64,000 nucleotides of DNA from Adineta vaga (taxonomy: Eukaryota; Rotifera). Position numbers and translations under genes: made by a program. Positions 12,801 to 24,992 of this stretch are shown one piece after another. The notes beneath the pieces are model-generated. The model did not search any database, was not told where the DNA came from, and saw only the letters and a program-made list of their open reading frames with translations. The DNA lies in the NCBI GenBank assembly GCA_021613535.1, contig CP075496.1, positions 13,888,001 through 13,952,000 on the forward strand. The letters are read 5' to 3'. Position 1 is the first letter of the stretch, and every line of letters starts with the position of its first letter.

Positions 12801-15800
12801 TTTGAAATTTAGGTCGCTGAAAATGCATGTGAAAATACATTAATTGGTTCGTTAATCTTAGTTGATGGAATCGGTGATTATGCATTTGATCTTATCGATA
12901 ATGCAAATGGACGATTTAAATTAAATGGAACAAATCTCTTCGTAAAATTTCTTTTAAAAAAATCGAATTTTCTTTTGTTATTCTTTTTTTCTTTCTAGAC
13001 GAATCAAACTTATATTGAACATTGCCATTTAAATCATACATGTCCATTAGATTATGAAATCGAACCAAATATTAATATAACTGTTGCTGTTCGTGATCCA
13101 TCAACAAATGAAATTCTTCGTCAAATTGTTTATTCAATTCAACTTCAAGATGAAAATGAAACACCACATAATTTAACTTTATCAAGTAGAATTCATTCTT
13201 CTTTGTTTACATAATATATTTTTGAATTTTAGCTCAATCTACTCCTGAAAATACACCGGTAGGTTCAGTTATTGCTTTCATCGATGTTCATGATGATGAT
13301 ATTAATCAAACAATAACTTATTCAACGACTAATCCAATGTTTACAATAAAAGAAAATCAATTGATTTTAAATAGTCCATTAGATCATAGTTTAAGAGAAA
13401 ATGTTTCAGTTTATATTCGAGCGACAGATAATGGTCAACCACCAACATTTGTAAATATGAAGTTTTTTTTTTCGAAATAGAATAAAGAAAAATATGAAGT
13501 TGTCTTTAGACGGAAAAATTGTTTTTAATTAATGTTACACCAAGAAATCGTGCACCGATTAATGTTACTTCAACACCAATGATATTATATATATCTGAAA
13601 ATTCAGATCCAATTCCATCTATTATTGGACAAATACTTATTATTGATCCAGATGAAAATGAAATTTTCGATATTAAATTTGATAAAGCAAATTTTTTGGC
13701 ATTAATTCCATCAACAGATCCATATTCATTGATTTTAGATGATGGATCCGTTGTTTATGTAATAAATAGATTTCATCTTTTTGTTTTTTCTTTTCATCTA
13801 CTGATTTTCTAGGCTCAATTATATAATATATCTGTTGTGGATTTACATCCTCCATTAGTACAATCGAATACATCTTTATCAACAGATGTTACAGCAACAA
13901 TTACTGATTCATATAATCATTCAATAACATATAAATTTACAGTAGAATATCTACCGAAAACAAGTGAGAATTCCACAATATCAACAACACCATTATTAAT
14001 AACAACAACGGTAAGTTAAGAAGAAAATATTTTGTATTTATAAAAATCATGAAAACAATCTTCTTTGTAGATTGGATCATTATCACAAGCTTTACATATT
14101 CATATTTATGAAACAACTCCGTCGAATACTCCAATTGTTCGTGGTGTTCTAAGTACTTTAACAATTAATCATACATCAAATTGTACAGTTATAGATGAAA
14201 ATTATAATTCATTTCCAATAAATTTAACTCAATTATCATTTATTATATCTCTTCCAATGAATTATACATTAAATTCAACGATAACTCCACAAATATTTCT
14301 TGATGTTCAATGTATTTTTTCGAATAATTCAACTATGGATCAAGTAAGTTTGTTTAGATAAAAGAATTGTTTGAATTTATTGAGATTAGGCTATTGTTAT
14401 CGATGTTTTACCGACTCCACCTCCTCTACAAATCAATTTTAATCAAACAAAATCATTCGATGCAACGAATAACATTACTAATCAAACGATATTAGGTCAA
14501 TTTTATTTGACGGAATCAATAAATCGAACATTTAATCTTGAATTAATTAATAATGAAGATATTTTTCAAGTTAGTTTTCTTATATTTCCAAGAAAATAAA
14601 AGATTTCTTTTATTTTAGCTTACATCAAATTATAGTCTCATTCAAATCGGTCCCTATCCAACGAATATCATCGAATTAGATGAACCAAATATTAATCTAA
14701 CAATACAAGCAATTGAAATAACTCCTAACTTACCAACGCGTATCGTTCAAACAACATTCAAGATTCCTGTTATTGTCAATGCAACAATTCCAATCATTAC
14801 ACTCAGTGCAACATCAATACTATACGATACAAGTTTTAATATAACAATCGGAAATTTTAGTGTGTATAGTATTAAAAGACCTTATCGATTGACATTACTT
14901 GAATCGTATGATAATGGTCTTGAATTAGATTCATTAACAAATAGTTTGATATTAAAACGACCAATAAATACATTTCCATTGAAAGATAATAATACTCGAT
15001 TACGAGTTACAGTTGCCTTAGTAAATGAAACAAATGGAACAATTCTTTTCACAACATTTCCATTAACAATAACTCATTCATTACGAACAGATTTATGTGC
15101 AACGAAAGATTGTGGTAATGGTTCATGTATTTCTTTAAATGAAACGTAAGAAAAGATTAAATGAAATCAAAATTGAGCTTTATTTTCAAAATTAATTCTA
15201 GTTCATCCTATTGTTTATGTACAAGTGGATATATCGGGTTAGATTGTCGAACAATTGATCATTGTGCTTATAATCCATGTTTAAACAATGGTATTTGTGA
15301 TCAATTATCGATTGAAAATGATTTTTCGTGTCAATGTTTACCAAATCATTCTGGTAGATTATGTGAAATCTATGTTGATGTTTGTCAATTGAATTTATCA
15401 CTTTGTTCATCAAACGATATTTGTATTCCAATCAATGATAATCTTACAAAGTATATTGAAATTGTTCATAGAAGAATTTGTATTTGATTTATTTTAGTTT
15501 TTATCAATGTTATTCGCGAGATGAATTATTTTATTTCGTATTTGATTATATGAATAATTATGAAACAATCGATATAACAAATGATGTAAATTTATCAAAA
15601 CAAATTGAAGAATTTCTAAAATTAAATAATTCGGAAATAAAAAATATTTTTATTTCTGAAAGACAAATACTTGGACCATTGAAATATAATCGAGCTGCTT
15701 TAATATCAATTGGAATTGAAGATGGAAATGAAAATAAAACAATATTTCAAAGAATATGTACTAATCAATCGTTCAATAGTAAGATCAATATTTATACGAG

Positions 15801-18800
15801 AAGAATCTTTTGGCTAGATGATTTTATTTTCTATTCTAGTTGATACATTTAGTCGTGAATTATGTATTGGTTATGATCAAGCTATTCAATTAACGAATTA
15901 TTTCAAATCATTACCAGATTTTTGTCCGAATTGTACTTTTACAGAAGCAGCTGATAAATTCTATTGGTTTGATAAAACACTTCCATTTTTACCTTTATGG
16001 TTAACTTTAATCCGTAAAAATTCATTCGAATTTTTCATCTTTATCTAATTTCATTTCGTTTTTATAGTTGGATCTTTTCTATTGGCTGCTCTTCCATTCC
16101 TTCCACTTGGTTCAAATGTTCCAAAGAAAGTTGAATTGCCATTAATGAAAGCAAAAGTTAATCTTGAAAAAGAAGAAATTGAAAATCCAATGTAAGTTTC
16201 GGTTTTTTGAATGTTTGTTTCATTTAATCCTTTAAAGTAAAATAAATATTCTTCTGATTGATTTGAATTGTTGATGCGTTATATTTTATCTCTAGATTAT
16301 TAAATTCCGTTCGATTAGCAGAAAAATCTAGGCGAGAAAGACATGATTCTGGTTACGAGAGTAATGAGGAGAAAGAAAACTATCTCGATCAAATTATAAC
16401 GAATTATCAGCAAGAAAATACTTTTCATGTTTATCCAATTTTACATGGACCACGTTCAACATCCTATGAACGTCGTGGTACAACAATAGATGATATTCTT
16501 TCATCACATTTAACTTCTCGATCTCGAACAAATTCATCAAGTCTTCCTCAACAACGTGTTCAACGTTCGAAATCTATGTCTCCTCATCAAACGAATCGTC
16601 GATCAACAACAACAGGAAATAGTCAAACATTAAAACCAATTATTCAACGTCGTTCAGAAATATTTGAATCAAGTATTGGAACATTAATTAGTTTAGTTGG
16701 TACACCACGATTAAATCGAGACGATGATACATATGTTTCATCAACATTTCGAAGTGAAAATACATCGAAATTTGTTATTGGAACATTGTGGAATACATTT
16801 GCATTAGTCAATAATCTTTTCCTACAACGACCACGAAAACGACGAAATGCTTTATCAGGAAATTTCAATATTCAAGCAGATGAATTAGCACGTTTACAAG
16901 AATTATATTCTCTTGCTGAACGTGAACAAGAGAGTCAATTTTCAACAATAAATCTTCAAACAATTCTTCGTGAAGCTTTATCACAACCGAATTCGAATCG
17001 AACAAATCATTTACAAGCAATTCTTTTCGATATTTTATCAACAAAAAAAGTCCATTCATGTACTTGTTATGGAAATCGTCATGTTCCTTCCTGTCTTTAT
17101 TATGATCATTCTTTACCTTATCTTCATTCTTCTCCACCGAGAACATCCAATCTCGAAAATATTTACGATTCAATTCTCAAATCGAATAAACCACATCGAC
17201 AAGATGCAACAACTCAATCAAATCTTGAAAAACCCATTCGATCTTCTACATATTTCAAATCAACAAATAATGTTTCAACACAATCAAGTCCAATTATATC
17301 ATTTAAACAAATTCATTCCGATAAATTCAATGTTTCAACGCAAACAATTGAAAATCGTTTTCTCGATGTTTCAACACAATTTAGTCCCAATGAATCCAAA
17401 CCAATTGTCGATCATATCTACGTCAATATTTCCACACAAGAAATTCAACCAAAACAACAAATCAATTCAAAGAAAATCATTGAAACTAATCAACGAAATA
17501 ATCTTCTCAATGAATTAAAAGACGTCTTTTCATCATCAACAACAAATGAATCTATACCAAATCATTCCGTTCGAAGTCTTGTTTCAATATTTGAAACAAC
17601 TTCACCAAACAAGTCGAATATAACATTCCCATCGAAAATATCCATTAAAACATTTCCTACTTCATCACAGATTGTATCAACATCGAATTTGAATCTAGTC
17701 AGTGAAGAAAATCTTGATCAAATCGAAGACTATGCAAATGAACTATCATCGAAAATCGTTGAAAATGCGGTTAAAACAACGATGATTCATTCTAACGAAC
17801 AACAAACTCAACGACGTTTTTCATCGTATAAAAATGCTGGTGAACATGGTAAAAGTTTATTATTTCAATCGAATACATTTGTTCCATCGATTGATAATAC
17901 GAAACAAGAAATCGATGAAAATTTTCAGGGTATTTCAAATCGTTTTTTGTTGTTGTCTCCATTCATTTGTTCTTCTTTAGTTGAAGGAAATGAACCTTTA
18001 ATTTCATTAATTTCTCTTCCAACTCAACATACATTAATTGTCGGTCGACATATCGATGGAAATCATTCCAATCGATCACGAAGAACTAAACATCGTAGTT
18101 TAACATTGGATACAAACAATGATTCATCATCTTTATCATCCTTTGATGATGAACAACAACAACAACAACTCGATCCACGACAATTTCTTTCCAATAGTCA
18201 ACTTTTTTCTGCGCATGAATTATATATTCGACCATGGCTTGTTCGTCGTGCAACAGCACCTGATATTCATTGTCTCGATAATAATATTAACGATACATAC
18301 ATCGAAGCAAATACATCATCTTCTTTGCAAATTTATTTTCCTATTTTTCCGCGTCATTCAAATTGCGATCTCTATACGCAATATACGTGTTTAATAACGA
18401 TCTTACTCTATCTTCGCGATATTCATGATCCATATTCTAATGGAATTTTATATGAAAAACTTGATAAAATTGAAAAAGAATTCAATAGTCCAAGTTTTTC
18501 CCCGCCTACGATTCAATCGAATGTATTTGAAACGATAAATCCCGATGGAAGTAAACGATATCGAACAGGATTTGTTCTTGATATCAATTCTATTGATTCA
18601 CCAATGACTCGACCGAAAATCTTCACTAATCAAATTGATTGGAAATACGTTAAACTTGTCACACGTCGTTTTAGAAAGAAATATCAACATTATAAACAAT
18701 TAATAAAGAACGATGAAATAAATAAATCGAACCCATCGACTATAGACAATTATCTCAGATCATTTGATTCGATTTCGAAACGTCGCATGAAGAAATATGC

Positions 18801-18825
18801 CAAACATTATGCAGAAAAAATCTAA
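9844..18825 (+). CDS. Cadherin/EGF single-pass receptor with long cytoplasmic tail; 5' end not found
   Basis: Many exons separated by introns of about 50-70 bases. The extracellular part has cadherin repeats with recognisable PEN/EN starts and DxNE/DEND calcium motifs: a partial repeat ending DINESP (9844-9990), then starts at about 10725 (VPENARD), 11150 (LPENSPIG), 11540 (VRENSPNG), 12815 (VAENACENT), 13235 (TPENTPVG) and 13580 (ISENSDP). Further degenerate repeats run to about 15070. EGF-like Cys motifs follow at about 15090-15420, then a Cys-containing segment and one hydrophobic helix built across the intron at about 16011-16068. The tail (about 16296-18825) is Ser/Thr/Asn-rich. It carries four VSTQ/ISTQ motifs at 17272-17440 and a more ordered basic C-terminal part. 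Cadherin-EGF receptors of the Fat/Dachsous/protocadherin kind mediate calcium-dependent adhesion and signalling; I cannot assign a subtype. The first visible exon starts mid-repeat behind a splice acceptor (ttttaaag at 9836-9843), so the start given is an exon edge, not a start codon. Confidence 0.75.
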
Positions 18826-19193
18826 TAGAAAAAATTTTGTTTATTTCTTTTAGAAATTAATTCTCAATACGAACAATAACAATGAACATTTCTCTTTTTG
18901 CTTTATTTACGAAATAAAATTCATTCTTTTCTCATTGGTTGGTAAAATGTATTTTCGTACTCGATTGACCGTCTATACTAGTAGGCAAGTTTGAACATAA
19001 AAGTTTGTTTTCTTTGTAAGAGAATAGTAAGATTAGCTTTGTCACATGGCAGAGATTTCGTCTATCCAGGGTGAAAATAGCGAGAGAGAAAAATATGTAT
19101 AAATATGAAGCGAAAGAAAAGGAAAAAGTCGATTTACTATTTCTTCTTTTTTCGATCGATTGTTGAGGGTAATAATTTGAAAATTAGAAGAAT
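18826..19193. other. Short intergenic region between cadherin and OTU-Tudor genes
   Basis: It holds the 3' UTR of the cadherin gene, with AATAAA-like signals (aaataaaa near 18911), and the presumed promoter and leader of the OTU gene. I see no coding exon. Confidence 0.5.
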
Positions 19194-22030
19194 ATGGAAC
19201 GACACGAATCTCGAGAGATGATTGATGAACAAGAAGAACATACGATTGGAAGTTTAGATACATCAATGGATAGATATTTGGAAAATCATGGACTTTGGAG
19301 AAAACGAATTCCACAAGGTAAAGAAATAGCGAAAAGATATTTCATTTTTAATGTTCTGTTCGATTTAGATGGATCAAGTTTATTTCGTGCTGTATCAGAA
19401 GCTGTAGGAATATTTCATATGTTATTCAGTTTTGTTCTTAGAATTTGACTTTGTTTAGTTATTTTCTACACAAGTTCATCATTATGATGTACGATTGAAA
19501 TGTATTGATCATATGGAACTATATGGAAATGAATATAGTCAAGTAAGAGAGAGAGAAAATGTTTGAAGATAAAAACATTTGTTGTTTTTAGTTTATTACA
19601 ATGAATTTATCGGAATATTTAACTCGTTTAAAAGATCCAACAGTAATAAAGTTTTTTTAATCTAATTTAAATGAAAGTTTCCGTTGAATTGTTTAGACAC
19701 CGGGTGGTATGCTTGAAGTTGAAGCACTTGCACGATGTTATCGGTATGATTTGTTTTAATTTATTCAAAATAGAAACCTCTTTTCTCTCGTTTTAGTGTA
19801 CGAATTGTTGTTTATTCTGGTAAAGATCATTCGCCTGTTGAATGTCAATATGGTTCAAAAAAGATTATGTTATCATTAATTGGATATCAATTCGATCGAG
19901 TTGTTACTGAAGAACGTCGACGATATTTGGGCATTGTACAAGGTAAAATATATCTTTTTCGGAATAAAATATTCGTCCGATTGGATCAAATTGATATTGA
20001 AATGTTTTGATTTGATTTTTCTTCTAGCTTTTATTTACAAACTTATTTATAGTGATGTATTTAATCAAGCAAAAGTTTATGAGCAAGGCATAGCAATTCT
20101 ACGTAAATCGGATACACTTTATTATGGAGTGAAAGGCGCTAGCATGCAAAAGTAAATTAAGAAATTTGAAAGAAGCAAAAAACAAAAAGAAATTTTGAAA
20201 TTTTTTTTTGTTAGAAAATCTGATCGAAATGAAAAGAAAACAACTCATGAATCAATTCCTGTACCTTATCGTACGGCAAAAGCATTTGATCCAGCTATTT
20301 ATCGAAATGTTGCATATGATGTTTATATGAATGATCATTTTAAGAAGTATTTTGATCGAAATCTTGCAAAAACACATCCACAAATTCCATTTATGACACA
20401 TAATCGATTAATCGAACGATTTGGTTTGAAGAAAAGTCTTGAAAAAGAAAAACAAAACTTTCAAAATTCCTATTTTTTCTTAGGCGTGAAAATGCATTTG
20501 CCTGTTTCCTATATAAATCTTCCCGGTTGTCAACGAGTGATTGTTATTTTATCGAATTCTGATGAATTATTTGCTTATTACGTTGGAGAAGATCCCGATA
20601 TTAACATGCATAATGTTTATGTTGTCAAATATGGTTCAATGTAAAGATTTTTTCCGAGAGTTTTGTTTTAGATTATCAAAATTTGGATTTAGGATGAAAA
20701 CAACAAAGGAAAAAATGGTGGAATTTCCACCCTCACCTGGTCGTCGACCAGTTACATTTGCAGTTTTGAAACGTAATACAACTATTTATCGAAAATTAAA
20801 ACCTTGTTGTAAGTTTCATGAAGTTTTTCTTCGCGAGATTCTAATGAAGAAAATCTATTGAATCTAGTGGATGCAAGTTTGCAATTTTTTGAAGAACGTT
20901 CATCAAGACGATTACGACAACAAGGTACTGATTATGGAAATAATCAATCAGTTCAACTGTAAGAATTTGTCATATAAAGAATTTTAAAATTGATTTATTT
21001 TATTCTTCGAAGTTTTCGTCCATATCAATCATTAATGTCACCCATGAATCCAACTGTTCTTTGTTCACCACCACTTGACAATTATGGTCCAAATTCGAAT
21101 TGGATTCCATCAAATCGTCAACAAGTACCAATCTTAATGCCAATGAATAATTCTGATCAAATGCAATTACATCATCGTCTCAGTGTGAATGTTACTGATC
21201 ATTATGAATGGACAACAAATCCATCAAATTATTTTTCAAACTATCCATCATCAGCAACAGCAACGAATTCATCAAATTTAGATACAATGTCAGTTAATGG
21301 AAGTTTAAGTAGTAATACAAGTACAAATGAAAGTCCATCTTATCCAATCTTAGCACCATTACCAACAGTTTATTTTAATCAATATCCTCAACAATCACCA
21401 ACCGAACAACAACAACAACAACCACCGTATGTACAATCAACGGTTTATTTTCCACAACAAATTTCACCGAGATTAATTCATGAACAAAATGATCCTTCAA
21501 ATAACAAGTATGTATTTGTGCTCTTTTGAAAGATATTTCAATGTCTGTTTCTTTAGATTTCTTTCTGGTCAAACTCCATTTGTTGTAATGGTAAGAATCT
21601 TTCTTAGAAAATCAACAATTGATTATTTATCTTTCATTTTTAGTCTCCATCACATCCATTAATTGGTCCCGGACCACAACCGCCAGCTGCTGCTGGTAAA
21701 AATTCTCAATTTTCTTTGATCTCGTTGATAATCTTCTTTTTTCTACTAGGATTTCATCCTATTTCAATGATACCACATATGTATATGGATCCGATGGCAT
21801 GTTCTTCAAACGGTACTAATATTTATCCTCCAGCACAGCCTCCTCTTCCTCCTCCTCCTCCAAATCAATCAATGATTTCTCCTCAACATCAATCTTCACC
21901 TTCATTTCCTATATATTATTCTTCATCTCCTACAACTCCATGGATTTCCACAGTTCCACCTGCAACACCTTATTTCATGTTATCTAATCCTCATCAAACA
22001 CCTCATTTTCCATTTCAACAGTTAATTTGA
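19194..22030 (+). CDS. OTU-Tudor protein of the Otu/ALG13/OTUD4 type with a degenerate OTU active site
   Basis: ATG at 19194. About ten exons with short introns. The N-terminus matches the OTUD4/ALG13 OTU pattern: YLENHGLWRKRIPQ then DGSSLFRAVSEA, where the family usually has DGSCLFR; the nucleophile Cys is Ser (TCA AGT at 19373-19378). A FSTQVHHYDVR segment, LEVEALARCY, and then GYQFDRV follow. In active family members this last position is an HYD motif; here the His is Gln (CAA, about 19889). A Tudor-like domain (exon 20485-20643: VIVILSNSDELFAYYVGEDP) follows. The last third (about 20990-22030) is low-complexity, rich in Pro, Asn, Gln and Ser, with a proline run at about 21840-21865, as in ALG13 and Drosophila Otu tails. 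OTU domains are ubiquitin-cleaving cysteine peptidases; Tudor folds bind methylated Arg/Lys or RNA-granule partners. I infer a non-catalytic or atypical ubiquitin-binding protein of RNA granules. Family call is firm; loss of activity is inference. Confidence 0.85.
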
Positions 22031-23735
22031 ACTATGTGTGTGTGTGATTTGTTTTCTTTTTTTTCATTGTTTCAGTTGTAAAAATTTTACTCTTGTACAT
22101 TGATTAGATCTATCTATCTATTATTGTTTGTGAACTAAAGACTTCTATTTTTCTTTCCTTATGGAATCTATTTGTATATATTATCTATCTTTGTGTCTTT
22201 GTGTGTAGTTTGTTTAAGTTAGCTTTTTTTTTTAATAAGCGTATACACCATGTGTATTAAACAAGATATATGAAAGGAAGAAGAATTAATACAAAGATGT
22301 ACACATATAAATTTCACTGATTATTATTTGACAGAAGAGCGCATTTTTCGATCATATCAAACAAAATTTATTTGATGTGATTAACAAAATCATTATTGAC
22401 TAGATTTTATAATTTCTTGATTCTCTTTTCTTATGGTTTCGAAAATAAAAATTAAATCAGTTCTCGCAGAGTTAAATTTGACGTAGAAAATCCTAAGGAT
22501 TTGACATGCAAATCTAATCGATGTTCTGAAAGTTCTCGGAATTATTAAGAAAAGAATATTATTTTCTTCTTGTTGTTCAACTCGTCACGTTCACTTTGAT
22601 AAACTACCATATCATTATTCACACGACGTGATTCGAATCTAAAATCCTCACGTTGCATGTTCATCTTTGACTTCATATTAAACTATAATCTTTCCTATAT
22701 TAATTACGAACATTTGAAATCTATTTTTGATGATTATATTTCTTCGATCATTATCAACAATCAATTTGAATAGGGAAATGTACTCATGAAATCAATATTG
22801 ACTTGTGTACAGGAAATGGTTTTTAACAAATCAAATTAAATATCTGATGTTCTAGGAAAATATCTTTTTGATTAATTTATAAAAGTTTTTATTTGATTTT
22901 TTTGTTCCAATAAAATAAAATTATTAGAGAACGTGATAGATATAAAGAACTAAGGAAAAAGGAAGTTAACCATAGCATTTTCTTTTTTTCTTCCTTGACA
23001 TCGACCTATGTGGTAACAATTCTGAACAAAACATTCCGACAAACTCATATAAAAGATATACGAGAAATTTTTTTCCTTCTTTTTCTTGATTAGAATAGAT
23101 CTTATCCCTTCAATTTTTCTCTACTTATACAAGAGAAAATCTTCATAAGATCAGATTAGATATATATATATATATATGTGTGTAGCATTCAAGAATCTGA
23201 TCTTTTTTTAACGTATAGCTTCTACACTCTAACAAAAAAGGTATGATTTTTGAAATGTTAATAATCTGTCAAGAATATCCGGAATATATCGTCTTTAAAA
23301 CCAAAAGAATCAACTATCTACACAAAACCTGTTCATAGATAGTGAAAACGCTTTTGGATATACTTAAATTTTCAAATGTATTGTAAAAGCTATACATAGA
23401 AAGAATTCATGACCGGACGATTTTAACCCCTGAAAATGCGTATTTAGAACACACCTTTTCTTTCTATTTGAAGATGTAATAATTAATATTCTCTTGTATT
23501 ATTAGAGTAAATATAAGTGTGAAAAACAGAAGTATTTCTCTCTCTCTCTTTCATTCTTATTTCCTCTTCTTTTTTTGACTCAGTAAATAGACTTTATGAA
23601 CTACATGATAATGAAAAGATTGAATAACTGTTAAGATAAGAAATCATCTTCTCATTAAAATAGATAACCATCGAAAGATGTTGATCTTATTTAAAGACAG
23701 ACTGACAATGCAAACTTTCTTTTCTTTTAGATCTT
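22031..23735. other. Intergenic region with poly-T/TG tracts and a TA microsatellite
   Basis: It begins with the OTU gene's 3' UTR, rich in T and TG (22031-22250). A (TA)n tract lies at 23161-23176 and a TC run at 23537-23552. No coding exon recognised. A polypyrimidine tract ending in AG sits five bases before the ATG of the next gene. Confidence 0.5.
23161..23176. repeat. (TA)n microsatellite
   Basis: Eight perfect TA units between the OTU gene and the unknown 198-residue gene. Confidence 0.85.
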
Positions 23736-24332
23736 ATGTCGCATAAAGTTCATAAATTACCTCATATTCGACGTGATGATGTGGAGAAATCTCATTCATC
23801 CAGATCAACATGTCGACCATCAAGTGCTAAAACTACTCATGAAACAATAATCAATACAATAACGGGTTATGAAAATGATCTTGGCGATAAATTAGCACAA
23901 ATTGATCGTGAAGCTGAAATTCAAGTTCAACAAATTGAATTAACTGAATGTCTTCTTCTTATTGCCCAACTTGTCGAATTATTTAAACATACAATAATAA
24001 CATCTGAACTTCAAAATCAAGATGATTGGCATAAAGATACAAGTCATCATTTACGAAAACAAAATGGTGCAACTGGAAATACGTTAATTGATGATAAAAT
24101 CGAAGAAATCGTTCTAAACAAAGGTTTAACTAAACAACAATGGACTTGTCTTCTTTATATATCATTTAGTAATAGTGATACAATTGAAATTACTAAAACA
24201 AACAAAAAACATCTACAAAAAATTCATGATAAAGCATTACGTCTTTTAGAAATCGATGAACGTGATGCAGTTTTTGCGCTTATTCATGCAATTGAAACAT
24301 ACATGTCCAAAGATCATTTTAGTCATCAATAA
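23736..24332 (+). CDS. Unrecognised 198-residue protein, apparently a single exon
   Basis: An open frame from ATG 23736 to TAA 24332 with gene-like codon use. The N-terminus is basic and Ser-rich (HIRRDDVEKSHSSRS). From about residue 50 it is mostly charged and probably helical, with possible coiled coil around DREAEIQVQQIELTE. No signal peptide, membrane helix or Cys/His cluster. I do not recognise a family. The ATG follows a strong polypyrimidine-AG stretch (ctttcttttcttttag, 23715-23730). That could be the 3' end of a 5' UTR intron or a trans-splicing acceptor, as rotifers are known to use spliced leaders. Confidence 0.65.
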   Translation: MSHKVHKLPHIRRDDVEKSHSSRSTCRPSSAKTTHETIINTITGYENDLGDKLAQIDREAEIQVQQIELTECLLLIAQLVELFKHTIITSELQNQDDWHKDTSHHLRKQNGATGNTLIDDKIEEIVLNKGLTKQQWTCLLYISFSNSDTIEITKTNKKHLQKIHDKALRLLEIDERDAVFALIHAIETYMSKDHFSHQ

Positions 24333-24992
24333 CATTTGGAAAAACGAACATTTTATTCAATATTGTCATCATGTTTTGTTTTGTCATGTGAATTTATTTT
24401 GTCATTTAGAAATGAATATATTTCAATCAGAAAAATTCGTCTTCAATAATTAATCTGGTAAAATAATGAACATTCTACCAAGAAACATAGACATCCTCAC
24501 AGTACCAGTGTCTTATCCAGCGGGGGGCAATGTGCTTTTGGCCCTCCCAGAGGTAACATTTGCCCCCTCGGCAGTTTATTTTGCACTCCTGAAAAATACT
24601 GCACAGTACGTGTAAAGTTAATTCGAAACACGCAGCAATCGAACGAATGCTTTAGCGTAGAAACTGATAGTAAGAACTTGGAAATACTGAACAGTGATCT
24701 ATATTTTTATATATAATATTGAATAGACTTTAATCTTAGAATAAAGGAATGACGTTAATATCTATTCAAGTCGAATAAAAGATCTTTTTAAAGAAAAATA
24801 AAACGGAAATTCATTTGTCTTGAGAGTTGAACAAAAATATTCTATATAAAATAGTTCAAATGAAACTTATAAATGTCATCAAATGATCCTTATAGATAAT
24901 TAATTACATATTTTCTCGAAGGAATTTTTCTTTAGTTTAACACAATAAAATGATTTAATATTTTATTTTTAAGAAGACAAAATTTTCTTCAA
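24333..24992. other. Intergenic region with a GC-rich repeat relic
   Basis: Mostly AT-rich. The exception is the segment at about 24500-24620, much richer in G and C than its surroundings and containing an inverted repeat (separate entry). No coding exon seen. Confidence 0.5.
24521..24572. repeat. GC-rich imperfect inverted repeat, possible DNA-transposon end
   Basis: GGGGGGCAATGT at 24522-24533 pairs imperfectly with ACATTTGCCCCC at 24556-24567, so a stem-loop can form. The G-run and overall style resemble ends of hAT-like non-autonomous elements, which is inference from appearance only. No partner end, target-site duplication or transposase frame is visible. Confidence 0.4.

Noticed and set aside
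22600-22690. tRNA-like GATTCGAATC stretch
   Set aside because: The surrounding bases do not form a cloverleaf, and no acceptor or anticodon arm could be drawn.
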